Positions 16,685 to 24,303 of a stretch of 29,147 nt of DNA are shown here, piece after piece. Under the pieces are notes generated by a model. It saw only the letters and a list, made by a program, of their open reading frames with translations. It made no database searches and was not told the DNA's origin. The position numbers and the translations under genes are program-made. Each line of letters begins with the position of its first letter. The first letter of the stretch is position 1. The stretch comes from an uncultured Collinsella sp. (GTDB lineage: Bacteria > Actinomycetota > Coriobacteriia > Coriobacteriales > Coriobacteriaceae): contig CAJMHR010000030.1 in the NCBI GenBank assembly GCA_905213265.1, positions 1-29,147 on the forward strand. The letters run 5' to 3'.

Positions 16685-17158
16685 GTGAATGTCCCAGCCG
16701 TACTCCAAAACATCCGCTCAAAACACCCCGTTGCATATGTGGTTCTCTATCTCTTTGTCGTCTGGGTATTACTGGTTATCATCACCCATGCCATAGCTTT
16801 TGGAGCAGAACTGCTGATAGCCAGCTCGGACCAGCCCGTCGTCAAATGGGAGACGACCGATGAATGCACCGACGGAACCCGAACCATTTACTACAACAGC
16901 CCGTCCCTCTACCAAGAGTTCAAGGTCAAGATAAAGGACTCCAAGATTGTCGATGCCGAACTGGGCTCTTTATTTACAATCGGAGCAACCGTCAACGCCG
17001 AGCAAGTCGAGTACACGGACAGCCATGCGACGTATCGTATCGACCTCAGCATCCTAGGCCGACCGTCACGCGCCTGTCTGCTCGAATGCGATATACGCGG
17101 CACCACGTTGCACATGTCCGAAATACAGATGCGCCCGGGCAAGGGGTTCTCTTCTTGA
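16685..17158 (+). CDS. Small membrane-anchored protein, unknown function
   Basis: 157 residues from GTG 16685, chosen for GGAGGTG just upstream and a TATAAT box at 16644. One or two membrane helices span about residues 15-47 (YVVLYLFVVWVLLVIITHA). The remaining 110 residues are a soluble, probably outside domain rich in beta-type sequence (YYNSPSLYQEFKVKIKDSK; YRIDLSILGRPSRACLLECD) with three Cys. It converges on dnaX with 21 bases between the two stops. It interrupts the normal dnaX-ybaB-recR order on the opposite strand. No family recognised. Confidence 0.75.
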   Translation: MNVPAVLQNIRSKHPVAYVVLYLFVVWVLLVIITHAIAFGAELLIASSDQPVVKWETTDECTDGTRTIYYNSPSLYQEFKVKIKDSKIVDAELGSLFTIGATVNAEQVEYTDSHATYRIDLSILGRPSRACLLECDIRGTTLHMSEIQMRPGKGFSS

Positions 17159-17179
17159 GCAGTATACCCGCCTGCGCAG

Positions 17180-19660
17180 CTACTCCACCGGCTTGAAGAT
17201 GGTGGACTGGCCGAAGACGCTGCGGATGAGGGCTTTGGCCTCGTCCTCGGTCTGCGGGATGCTCGGGGCTGCACCCTGATGGCCGAAGGGGCCGCCCGCA
17301 CCGGAGTTGGACTCCCAGGGAGCTGCAGGAGCGTCCTCCTCTTTGGGGGCAGTTGCAGCGGACTTGGGCGCGGACGCCGCACCCGGCACGTCGAACGGAG
17401 GCAGATCGTCCCCACCAGCATCGGCAACAAAACCGCCAACCATGGCATCGTCGTAGGGAACCTGCTCGGATTCCCATGGCGCAGACGGCGCGGCGGGCTG
17501 AGCCTTGGGAGCGGACGCGCGCTCGGGCGCTCGGGGCGCGGGCTCGGTCGGGAGCTTGCCCGTGGCAGGAGCGCCGGCGGGGTTGTCGGAGCGCAGCCAG
17601 GGGGCTTTGCCCAGGTCAGACGACTTGGGCGCGGGCGAGGCAGGCTTGGGCGCGGGTGTCGGAGCAGCCGGTTTGGCCATGACGGGCTTAGGCGCCGACG
17701 GGGTCGGCGCCGCTATCGGTGCTGCTTTTGGCTGCGTCGCGCTGGCGCTCGAGGATGCAGGGGCCGCCGAGGACACGGGTTGCGGGTCCGCAGATACCGC
17801 AGCCCGTGCAGATGGAGAATGCTCCTCATGTTGAGGAGCCGGCGTGCCACCCCCATCCAGGACATAGTCGACGGTACGACGACCGAAGACCACACTGACT
17901 GTCGGCAGGACCACCGACTGCGTGTCGGCGCGTCCGAGCATCTTGATGGCAAAGGTCGAGCCCGCGGGGAACGAGACCGTGAGCTTGGAGCCGTCGTCGG
18001 CCGTGGCGCGAGCGTTGAGCAAAAGCCCTGCGTAGGAAGCCTGACGCGCCTTGACACGCTCGACAACCTCGGCCCATTTGCGCTGCAGCTCTCCGGCATC
18101 ATCGACCGCGGGCGTCTCGGCAGTACCGGCGGCGGCAACCTGGGCGGCATTGTTGGACTGGGGCTTAGGTGCCGGAGCGGTGGCAGGCGCGGGGGCCGCA
18201 ACGGGCTGAGGCGTCGGAGTTGGCGCAGGCTGAGGTGCAGGCGCTGCAGGCTTGGAAGCTGACACGGACGCAGAACGGGACGCAGGCTGGGCAGCCGGAA
18301 CAGCAGCACCACGGTCCCAAGGCATACCGCCCTGGCGCGCGGACGTAGCAGCGGGGGCAGCGGATGCCGCCGGAGCGGCAGCACGAGCGCCCGAAATGAG
18401 CGTCGGCTGTTGGGCAGCAGCGGGTACGGATGCTGCAGGCGCGGCGGCCTGAGCAGCAGCCACGCTCGCCGGCACGGCGCCGTTGGCAACCATGGCCTCC
18501 AAGCGAGCCACGCGCTCGGCCAATGCCTCAATCGTTAAATCAGCCTCGGGACGTGCCAGACGCGTACAGGCAATCTCGAGCACCAGGCGCACGTCGCTCG
18601 CGCCCCTCATCTCCAGTGCGGCATCGTCGAGCACCGTCAGCACGCGGGCCAGGCGGTCGGCAGGATGCTCGCCAAAGGCAGCGGCCTCGGCAGCAAGCGC
18701 CTCGGCCTGCTCGGAGCCGCCCTCAAACAGCTCGGCACGGGCACCGGCAACGCAGGCAACGTACACGTCACGCACATGCGCTACCAGGTCGCGCGTCAGC
18801 TCCAGCAAGTCGTTTCCTTCCGCGACCTGCGCACGGATCAGTCCATAGAGCTCGGCAACATCGCGATCGGCAATGGCGCGGGAAAACTCGCCCAGAATCT
18901 GGTCCGAAACCTCGCCTAAAAGCGAGCGGGCGTCGTCCGCATGCACAGAACCGTTGCCAAAGACGCTCAGCTGCTCCAGCGTGGACAACGCGTCGCGCAT
19001 ACCGCCCTTGGCATGGCGCGCCACGATAGCCAGCGCCTCATCGTCGTAATCGAAGCCCTCCTGCTCGCACACGTATGCCAGGCGACGCTCGATATCCTCG
19101 TTGCCGATGCGATGGAAATCGAAACGCTGGCAGCGCGAGAGGATGGTCTCCAGAATCTTTTGCGGGTCGGTGGTGCACAGCACAAAGATCACGTGTGCCG
19201 GCGGCTCCTCGAGCGTCTTGAGCAGCGCGTTGAACGCCGCCGTCGTGAGCATGTGGACCTCGTCGATGATATAGATCTTGTACTTGCCGCGTACCGGGGC
19301 AAAGTTGACGGAGTTGATGATTTCCTCGCGCACATTGTCCACGCCCGTGCGGGAGGCGGCATCGAGCTCGTAGACATCGGGGTGGTTACCCTCGGCAATG
19401 AGCTCGCACTCCTCGCAAGTACCGTCGGGCATGCAGCCGCTTGCACCCTCGGCGCGCGCCGCCTCGGCATTGCGGCACAGCAGCGCCTTGGCCAGAATGC
19501 GCGCCATGGTGGTCTTGCCCGTGCCGCGCGGTCCGCAGAACAGGTAGGCGTGGGACAGGCGCCCCTCGGTGATGGCGTGCTCGAGCGTCGAGACGATATG
19601 CTGCTGGCCCACCACGGAGTCAAAGGTGAGCGGGCGATACTTTCGGTACAACGATTCCAT
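17180..19660 (-). CDS. dnaX: DNA polymerase III subunit gamma/tau
   Basis: 826 residues. The clamp-loader ATPase starts MESLYRKYRPLTFDSVVGQ, with Walker A GPRGTGKTT (43-51), zinc-binding Cys 62, 76, 82 and 85, Walker B in IIDEVHMLT (about 131-139) and the LLKTLEEPP sensor region. The start at 19660 follows GGGGGAGC. Domain III extends to about 370. After that come long Ala/Pro-rich linkers (about 400-560 and 610-760), with a tau-type domain around 565-640 (RKWAEVVERVKARQ). This makes it longer than most DnaX proteins, as is common in GC-rich actinobacteria. I saw no A-rich slippery site for making a separate gamma form. It loads the sliding clamp at the replication fork. Confidence 0.96.
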   Translation of the reverse strand: MESLYRKYRPLTFDSVVGQQHIVSTLEHAITEGRLSHAYLFCGPRGTGKTTMARILAKALLCRNAEAARAEGASGCMPDGTCEECELIAEGNHPDVYELDAASRTGVDNVREEIINSVNFAPVRGKYKIYIIDEVHMLTTAAFNALLKTLEEPPAHVIFVLCTTDPQKILETILSRCQRFDFHRIGNEDIERRLAYVCEQEGFDYDDEALAIVARHAKGGMRDALSTLEQLSVFGNGSVHADDARSLLGEVSDQILGEFSRAIADRDVAELYGLIRAQVAEGNDLLELTRDLVAHVRDVYVACVAGARAELFEGGSEQAEALAAEAAAFGEHPADRLARVLTVLDDAALEMRGASDVRLVLEIACTRLARPEADLTIEALAERVARLEAMVANGAVPASVAAAQAAAPAASVPAAAQQPTLISGARAAAPAASAAPAATSARQGGMPWDRGAAVPAAQPASRSASVSASKPAAPAPQPAPTPTPQPVAAPAPATAPAPKPQSNNAAQVAAAGTAETPAVDDAGELQRKWAEVVERVKARQASYAGLLLNARATADDGSKLTVSFPAGSTFAIKMLGRADTQSVVLPTVSVVFGRRTVDYVLDGGGTPAPQHEEHSPSARAAVSADPQPVSSAAPASSSASATQPKAAPIAAPTPSAPKPVMAKPAAPTPAPKPASPAPKSSDLGKAPWLRSDNPAGAPATGKLPTEPAPRAPERASAPKAQPAAPSAPWESEQVPYDDAMVGGFVADAGGDDLPPFDVPGAASAPKSAATAPKEEDAPAAPWESNSGAGGPFGHQGAAPSIPQTEDEAKALIRSVFGQSTIFKPVE

Positions 19661-19776
19661 GGGTGCTCCCCCGGGTATACTGAGTCTTGTTGCCGCGGCG
19701 GCCATGCGGTCGCACGGCATACTGCATTCCATAATAACCCGTACGGCGAGCCCGCCGCGATAGGAGTCCAAAGAGC

Positions 19777-20493
19777 ATGGCAGACGCAGAGAGCAACCTC
19801 GTTCCCTCCGAAGCAGCCGACCAGGTCGAGGTCGCGCTCGAGGAGCAGGCCGCAGCCGACGACGGCATCCTGTACCTCAACGAGTACCAATACGAAAACG
19901 ACCTCGTCACCGACTTCGCCCGCCTGGTCGCCTCGCCCAGGCGTCGCGGCTCGCTGTATGTCGCCGCGGCAATTGCCGCGCTCATCGGCATCGGCATGCT
20001 GGTGGCCGGCGGCAACTGGATCAAGTTTGGCGTCGTCTTGATCGTATTCGGCGCCTTTTTGGCCTGGTGGAGCAAAAACCTGCACCACACCCTCGCCCGC
20101 GACTTTATCGACGCCGTTGAGGCCGACGAGTCCATGGGTGGCCGCTATCGCCGCGTCGCCGCCAACGAGGACGGCCTGATGGTTTGGGGCACGAGCGGCA
20201 AGTCGCAGTTCTTCCCGTTTGAAAAGCTCGACCACGTGCTCGACGGCGAGCGCATCTTTGTGGCCATGTTCGCCGACCAGGGCGTGACGATCCCTAAGGA
20301 CACCTTTGTCCGCGGCGATGCCGAGCAGTTCGGTCCCTTCCTTAAGGCGCGCATCAACAAAAAACTCCGCATCGAGACCAAACGCAAGAAGATGAAGGCA
20401 GAAAAGGCCGCTGCCGAAGCAAAACAGGGCGACAAGCCCCAGGAGACCAAGGGCAAGCAGCGCAAGCAGAAGAAGAGCAAGAAGAAGCGGTAG
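19777..20493 (+). CDS. YcxB-like membrane protein
   Basis: 238 residues, divergent from dnaX, with AGGAG before the ATG. An acidic N terminus is followed by two membrane helices (about 55-95: VAAAIAALIGIGMLVAGG and FGVVLIVFGAFLAWW). A domain of about 80 residues follows, with GTSGKSQFFPFEKLDHVLDG and DQGVTIPKDTF. That pattern, a bPH-like fold with a final IPKDTF/IPK motif, is what YcxB-family proteins show. It ends with a very basic Lys-rich tail (last 45 residues), unusual for the family and perhaps RNA- or membrane-binding. Function not known. Confidence 0.75.
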   Translation: MADAESNLVPSEAADQVEVALEEQAAADDGILYLNEYQYENDLVTDFARLVASPRRRGSLYVAAAIAALIGIGMLVAGGNWIKFGVVLIVFGAFLAWWSKNLHHTLARDFIDAVEADESMGGRYRRVAANEDGLMVWGTSGKSQFFPFEKLDHVLDGERIFVAMFADQGVTIPKDTFVRGDAEQFGPFLKARINKKLRIETKRKKMKAEKAAAEAKQGDKPQETKGKQRKQKKSKKKR

Positions 20494-20521
20494 GCCGGCC
20501 GACACCGAAGGCGCCTCGTCC

Positions 20522-20561
20522 CGCGCCCGATTCCGGGCCGGGGCGCCTGGAATCGGGCGCG
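20522..20561. terminator. Bidirectional terminator-like hairpin
   Basis: CGCGCCCGATTCC (20522-20534) pairs exactly with GGAATCGGGCGCG (20549-20561). It sits between two convergent genes (stops at 20493 and 20599), as expected for a shared terminator. No U-run is present, as is often seen in GC-rich actinobacteria. Confidence 0.6.
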
Positions 20562-20598
20562 CGTACCGCCAATGGACCCGTTTTGCCTTGCTCTCGAG

Positions 20599-21267
20599 CT
20601 ATTTCACTTCAAACCTTAAGAGCCTCCGCTCCGGCAGATCGGTCATCTTCATCGTGTAAGTCCCGGGAAATGCTTTCTCAAAACGGACGGTCTCGTAACC
20701 TTCGAAATAGTCGTTGGTGTTCTGCATCATAAATGGGACGAGCAACTCGTTTTCTGCCCCAACCTCCACGGCAAACGCAGCAGAGCCGCCAAGGACCGGC
20801 ATGGCTTGCGTTATCAGATCGGTATTGACTACAAAATCATAGTTTGGCGCAGACTCCGGAACCAGATGCCAAACATACGCTTTGATTCCACCGTCGATAT
20901 TATCCCTATTTCTGACACGCATCTTTACGGCGATAACGCACGTGATGTCGGCATCCTTCAGTCTCGTTTTCGTATCCACGGTGCCATATTTTGAATAATC
21001 GTCATGTGCTCGTTTGAGATACTCGCGCGGCGTGAGCAACTCTGCCCCGTCTATGCAAAACGAATACCCATCAGTCACCACATCCTTCGACCCCAGAAAC
21101 GCTCCATCCATCGAGAGCCATTCGCCCTCCGCGTAATATTTCTCAGGAATGACCGTCCGGTTCCCGTTAACGACGCTCACCCTCATGCCCGCAAGGCCGG
21201 CAGCAGCACAGCAAAAAAGCGCGAGCGCCGATCTTCTCGTCCACAGGGTCTTCTTCATCGCGCTCAC
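20599..21267 (-). CDS. Anchored or secreted accessory protein of the ABC operon, unknown function
   Basis: 222 residues. An N-terminal basic stretch and hydrophobic segment (TRRSALALFCCAAAGLAG, about 10-28) make a signal or anchor. The rest looks like an outside beta-rich domain (TRLKDADITCVIAVKMRVRN; FEKAFPGTYTMKMTDLP). It is the last gene of the operon. Its GTG start overlaps the ATPase stop (GTGA); an ATG at 21258 is an alternative. Proteins of this size and layout often accompany ABC permease pairs in Firmicutes and Actinobacteria peptide operons, where they are uncharacterised. No family confidently named. Confidence 0.75.
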   Translation of the reverse strand: MSAMKKTLWTRRSALALFCCAAAGLAGMRVSVVNGNRTVIPEKYYAEGEWLSMDGAFLGSKDVVTDGYSFCIDGAELLTPREYLKRAHDDYSKYGTVDTKTRLKDADITCVIAVKMRVRNRDNIDGGIKAYVWHLVPESAPNYDFVVNTDLITQAMPVLGGSAAFAVEVGAENELLVPFMMQNTNDYFEGYETVRFEKAFPGTYTMKMTDLPERRLLRFEVK

Positions 21268-21908
21268 GACCTTTCCCGAACTTTCACAACGGCACCGTCG
21301 CGCATGCAGTAAACCCGATCGGCCAGTTCCTCGAGCACCTCTCCGTCATGGCTGGACAGAAGGACCTCACGACCCGTTGATGCCGCCATCGCCACAACGC
21401 GCTTGAGCATTTCAACGCCCGCTTCGTCGAGGGCATTCGTTGGCTCATCGAGAACAAGCAGCTTCGGCTTCTCCATAATTGCCGCAGCTATCCCCAGACG
21501 CTGCTTCATCCCAAGCGAGTATGCTCGGAACTTCTTTTTTTCGTCTGCATCGAGCCCCACGAGCCGCAGGGCAGAGCGAATGTCCTCGGGGGTGGCAACG
21601 CCCTTGATCTGAGCGATGAGCTTCAGATTGTCGTAGCCAGACAGATATCCCAAAAAGGAAGGCGCCTCGATCAACATCCCCAGACTCGGCGGGAACGAGA
21701 TGTCCGCCCCAAGCCTTTGGCCATCGATAGAGATTTCGCCTTCGGTAGGCTTGATCAACCCGCAAACCGCTCGCATGAGCATGGTCTTACCCGAACCGTT
21801 TATCCCCTGAAGCCCGACCACAGTCCCAGGGTCAACCTCGATGGACACGTTGCGCAGGACATCGTTTTTACCCATGCGCTTCGATACGCCCCTTACGATC
21901 ACACTCAT
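21264..21908 (-). CDS. ABC transporter ATP-binding protein
   Basis: 214 residues from ATG 21908, preceded by GGGGG; the start overlaps the permease stop (ATGA). Walker A GINGSGKT (35-42), the signature SLGMKQR, Walker B LLVLDEPTNALD and the switch His in SSHDG are all present, so it is a working ATPase of the BcrA/CcmA-like type. It would power the two permeases encoded just upstream. Such three-part transporters are commonly used for peptide or antibiotic export and resistance (family knowledge). Substrate unknown. Confidence 0.92.
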   Translation of the reverse strand: MSVIVRGVSKRMGKNDVLRNVSIEVDPGTVVGLQGINGSGKTMLMRAVCGLIKPTEGEISIDGQRLGADISFPPSLGMLIEAPSFLGYLSGYDNLKLIAQIKGVATPEDIRSALRLVGLDADEKKKFRAYSLGMKQRLGIAAAIMEKPKLLVLDEPTNALDEAGVEMLKRVVAMAASTGREVLLSSHDGEVLEELADRVYCMRDGAVVKVRERS

Positions 21909-22741
21909 ATCTTGTCCCCCTTTTCTATAAGGTCGGCCCTTCGAAACCACAGTCCACCCAACGATAGGCATAACGACATAAGCCCAATTGATGACAAGAC
22001 ACTCGAGCCCGCCGCGATTCCCTCTTTGACAATTCCACCCCAGCGCAACAGCATCAAGGCGTTACCCAATAGCGCCCAATGTCGTGCATATGCCGAGCAG
22101 ATCAGGTAGCTCATTAAAACCACAAACGAGACTGACGACCCAAGCACAAACCCAACCGCTGCCTGCGCAAACGCAAGCGCCTCAAAAGCAAATAAGAGAC
22201 CTATGAAAAACGGCAGCGCATCTGCCTCGGCAGCTTTGAGAAACCACGGCGCCAAATTAGCCAGTTGAAGCGACTCACCATGAATGACCGCGCTGAACGA
22301 GGAGCTCACCACCAAGCTCCAAATCACAACAGAGCAAACCACCACGAGCAGTGAAAATGCCGTTACTGCCGCCACCAAGATAAAACGCGAGACCCACCAA
22401 AGGGTTCTTGCCCGGCATCGAACAAGCGCTTGCAAACCAAACCCGTGCAACGATTCGGTCGGATAGTCGAGTGTTGTATAGAGAATAAGCAGAATGAGAA
22501 ATAGCCATCCTAGCGGAGGCACAAACATGACCCCGGGCCTAGGCTCAAACGGAGCAGATCCGGCAAACACGAGCGCAAGATTATCCGCAAACCCCAAGGT
22601 ATCCGTTCTAACCCCATACACAGAAGACAATCCGTAGGCGTACACCAAGTTCGCAACGGTCACTGCCGCAATTGCAATAAAAGTGATGATGTTCTTCTTC
22701 AAAACGGTCCTCAGGTCCGCGGCGACCAGCCTAAACAGCAT
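21905..22741 (-). CDS. ABC transporter permease 2
   Basis: 278 residues, with about six membrane helices (for example ITFIAIAAVTVANLVYAYG, FLILLILYTTLDY, AVTAFSLLVVVCSVVIW). Its start overlaps the previous stop by one base (TGATG) and its stop overlaps the ATPase start by four, so it is translationally coupled on both sides. It pairs with the gene at 22741-23622 as an ABC-2-like membrane partner. No recognised substrate motif. Confidence 0.85.
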   Translation of the reverse strand: MLFRLVAADLRTVLKKNIITFIAIAAVTVANLVYAYGLSSVYGVRTDTLGFADNLALVFAGSAPFEPRPGVMFVPPLGWLFLILLILYTTLDYPTESLHGFGLQALVRCRARTLWWVSRFILVAAVTAFSLLVVVCSVVIWSLVVSSSFSAVIHGESLQLANLAPWFLKAAEADALPFFIGLLFAFEALAFAQAAVGFVLGSSVSFVVLMSYLICSAYARHWALLGNALMLLRWGGIVKEGIAAGSSVLSSIGLMSLCLSLGGLWFRRADLIEKGDKI

Positions 22742-23622
22742 CAGACCACCTCGCGTCTTTTCCACGCCCCAGAAAAAGCCAACGAAGCAAGGGTCAATAA
22801 TATGATTTCCGCAAAACCGGCTCGAATGTCTGGCCAGTTATTCAGCGATTCCGACCTGATGCTGTTGAGGATATTGCAGTTAAACCCCACACAAGCCATT
22901 ACGCCGAAGATCCAGCCATTTGCAAAATGCCACGCAACCATTAGCAGATACGGGACAATTATCGCTTTGATTCTGCTACGAAACAAAATTGAGAAGCCAG
23001 TTACAGCCATGGATAAAGTCCCGAGCGTGACAGCATCGAACAGCGTGTATGCGAGCACATATGACAAAGGATGCGAATAAAATAGACCGGAGAAGTAGCT
23101 ATGCAGGTAAAGTCCTACGTAAGTCGACTCATCGACCCGAGGAAGATACGCAGGAAAAAGCATCGAGACGATCAGGAAATTGACGAGCAGAGGAATGGCA
23201 GTCACTGTAAACGCGGAGAGGAAAGCAGACAGCATCTTTACGTTCACGTACGCCTTTCTGGAAACGCGCGTGCATATCTGCATGTCATAACCACTCAAAC
23301 GCTCAAAGAGACACGACCAAGATCCAGCCAACATTGCAAGCAGGGGCAGTGCATAGAAAAACACCGACGCAGACAGTGGCGCGTTCGCGCTCACAACAAT
23401 CCAGTTACCGAAGCTGCTTTCACGTGTTTGACCGAGATAATTTTCGGCTTGCACGCCAACGCCGTAACCAAAAGAAAGAAGGTTGTGGCGCTCTTTTTCC
23501 AAATTTGCCCACGGCTCCAGCGCGGCAGCTATTGCAACTGCGACCGCAATCAAGAGAGCAAGGATAAAAGCTGGACGTCTAATCGTTTTCGACAGTTCGT
23601 ATCTTGCGAGCTTTTGGTTCAT
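22741..23622 (-). CDS. ABC transporter permease 1
   Basis: 293 residues from ATG 23622, with a strong site GGAGGAGG. It begins MNQKLARYELSKTIRRPAF, then a membrane helix (ILALLIAVAVAIAAALEP), a large outside loop (about 50-95), and about five more helices. This plan (one helix, big loop, five helices) is that of ABC-2-type permeases in peptide export or immunity transporters. It comes 55 bases after the secreted-protein gene, with a hairpin in between. Confidence 0.85.
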   Translation of the reverse strand: MNQKLARYELSKTIRRPAFILALLIAVAVAIAAALEPWANLEKERHNLLSFGYGVGVQAENYLGQTRESSFGNWIVVSANAPLSASVFFYALPLLAMLAGSWSCLFERLSGYDMQICTRVSRKAYVNVKMLSAFLSAFTVTAIPLLVNFLIVSMLFPAYLPRVDESTYVGLYLHSYFSGLFYSHPLSYVLAYTLFDAVTLGTLSMAVTGFSILFRSRIKAIIVPYLLMVAWHFANGWIFGVMACVGFNCNILNSIRSESLNNWPDIRAGFAEIILLTLASLAFSGAWKRREVV

Positions 23623-23634
23623 ACGTCCTCCTCC

Positions 23635-23661
23635 CCCTTCCGACCCAGAAAGCCGGAAGGG
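23635..23661 (-). terminator. Intra-operon hairpin (attenuator-like) between secreted-protein gene and transporter
   Basis: CCCTTCCG pairs with CGGAAGGG across an 11-base loop (minus strand, 23661-23635). It has no U-run and ends next to the GGAGGAGG site of the permease. Such partial terminators or processing stems often keep a leading small-protein gene expressed above the transporter genes; here that is an inference. Confidence 0.45.
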
Positions 23662-23676
23662 AGCCATTTCAAACAA

Positions 23677-24189
23677 CTATGCGGGAAGCTTGTGGAAATG
23701 CCCGACGCAGTCGGGGCTCCATACGCCAATAACAGTGCCGTAGCCAGACTCCGCCCATGCAGTCAGTCGCGCCGCAGATCGCCCGTTCTCACGGACGAGG
23801 TTATACATTTCCCACTGTCCCTTGTGATTCGAACGATACGTTCCCTGAGTACAATTCATGCTGCCGCTACCGCTTGTGTTATACGCACCGTCTGTATATA
23901 ACCGAAGCGGATTTCCCGTATGGCCCTGGATATCCAGATAGAGCGATGAGGAATCATCCTTTTGACGGTAGCCAGTTGCACTCGTCCCGGCACATTGAAA
24001 ACTAAATGCCTTATCGGCATTGTTCGTACAGGTCGTAATTCCCGTATCGGCGTTTTGAGTAATGCTGGAAACCTGAGAGGTGTCAAACTCCTCTTGTGCA
24101 AACGATGCAGCGGGAACCCCTAGGGACAGACCAGCTGCAATCACCAAGCCGACTCCGATTCGAGCAATAGCGCTCCTTGGCTTAATCAT
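23677..24189 (-). CDS. Small secreted Cys-containing protein, candidate exported effector or bacteriocin-like protein
   Basis: 170 residues from ATG 24189, with GGAGAAGG just upstream; a longer TTG start is unlikely. A clear signal peptide (basic SAIAR, then hydrophobic IGVGLVIAAGLSLGVPAAS) ends near ASFA before QEEFD, about residue 31. The mature part of about 139 residues has four Cys (TTCTNN, FQCAGT, MNCTQG, PDCVGH), enough for two disulfides, and is rich in Ser, Gly, Thr and aromatics. It leads the operon with two permeases, an ATPase and an anchored protein. The end region (SNHKG, ENGRSAA, AWAESGYG) loosely recalls lactococcin-972-type proteins, but this is only a hint. A substrate-binding role is less likely, because there is no lipobox. 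Confidence 0.7.
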   Translation of the reverse strand: MIKPRSAIARIGVGLVIAAGLSLGVPAASFAQEEFDTSQVSSITQNADTGITTCTNNADKAFSFQCAGTSATGYRQKDDSSSLYLDIQGHTGNPLRLYTDGAYNTSGSGSMNCTQGTYRSNHKGQWEMYNLVRENGRSAARLTAWAESGYGTVIGVWSPDCVGHFHKLPA

Positions 24190-24262
24190 GGCCTTCTCCA
24201 ATCAAAAGCGGTTAACAATGCGTCGACGCACGGCAACCTTCGCATGAATAGAGAAAGATGTC

Positions 24263-24303
24263 TGTAAACACCCGCTATTGAGTTGATTGCTCAGGCGTTT
24301 ACA
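24263..24303. promoter_or_regulatory. Inverted repeat, candidate operator of the secreted-protein operon
   Basis: TGTAAACACC (24263-24272) faces GGCGTTTACA (24294-24303), nine of ten bases matching, with 21 bases between. It lies 75-115 bases upstream of the operon's first start codon and touches the stop of the LuxR-type gene. This fits a site for that regulator, but a clear promoter could not be placed. Confidence 0.4.

Noticed and set aside
19189..20505. 438-residue minus frame spanning dnaX and the YcxB-like gene
   Set aside because: Crosses a divergent promoter region and two well-supported genes in the wrong frame.
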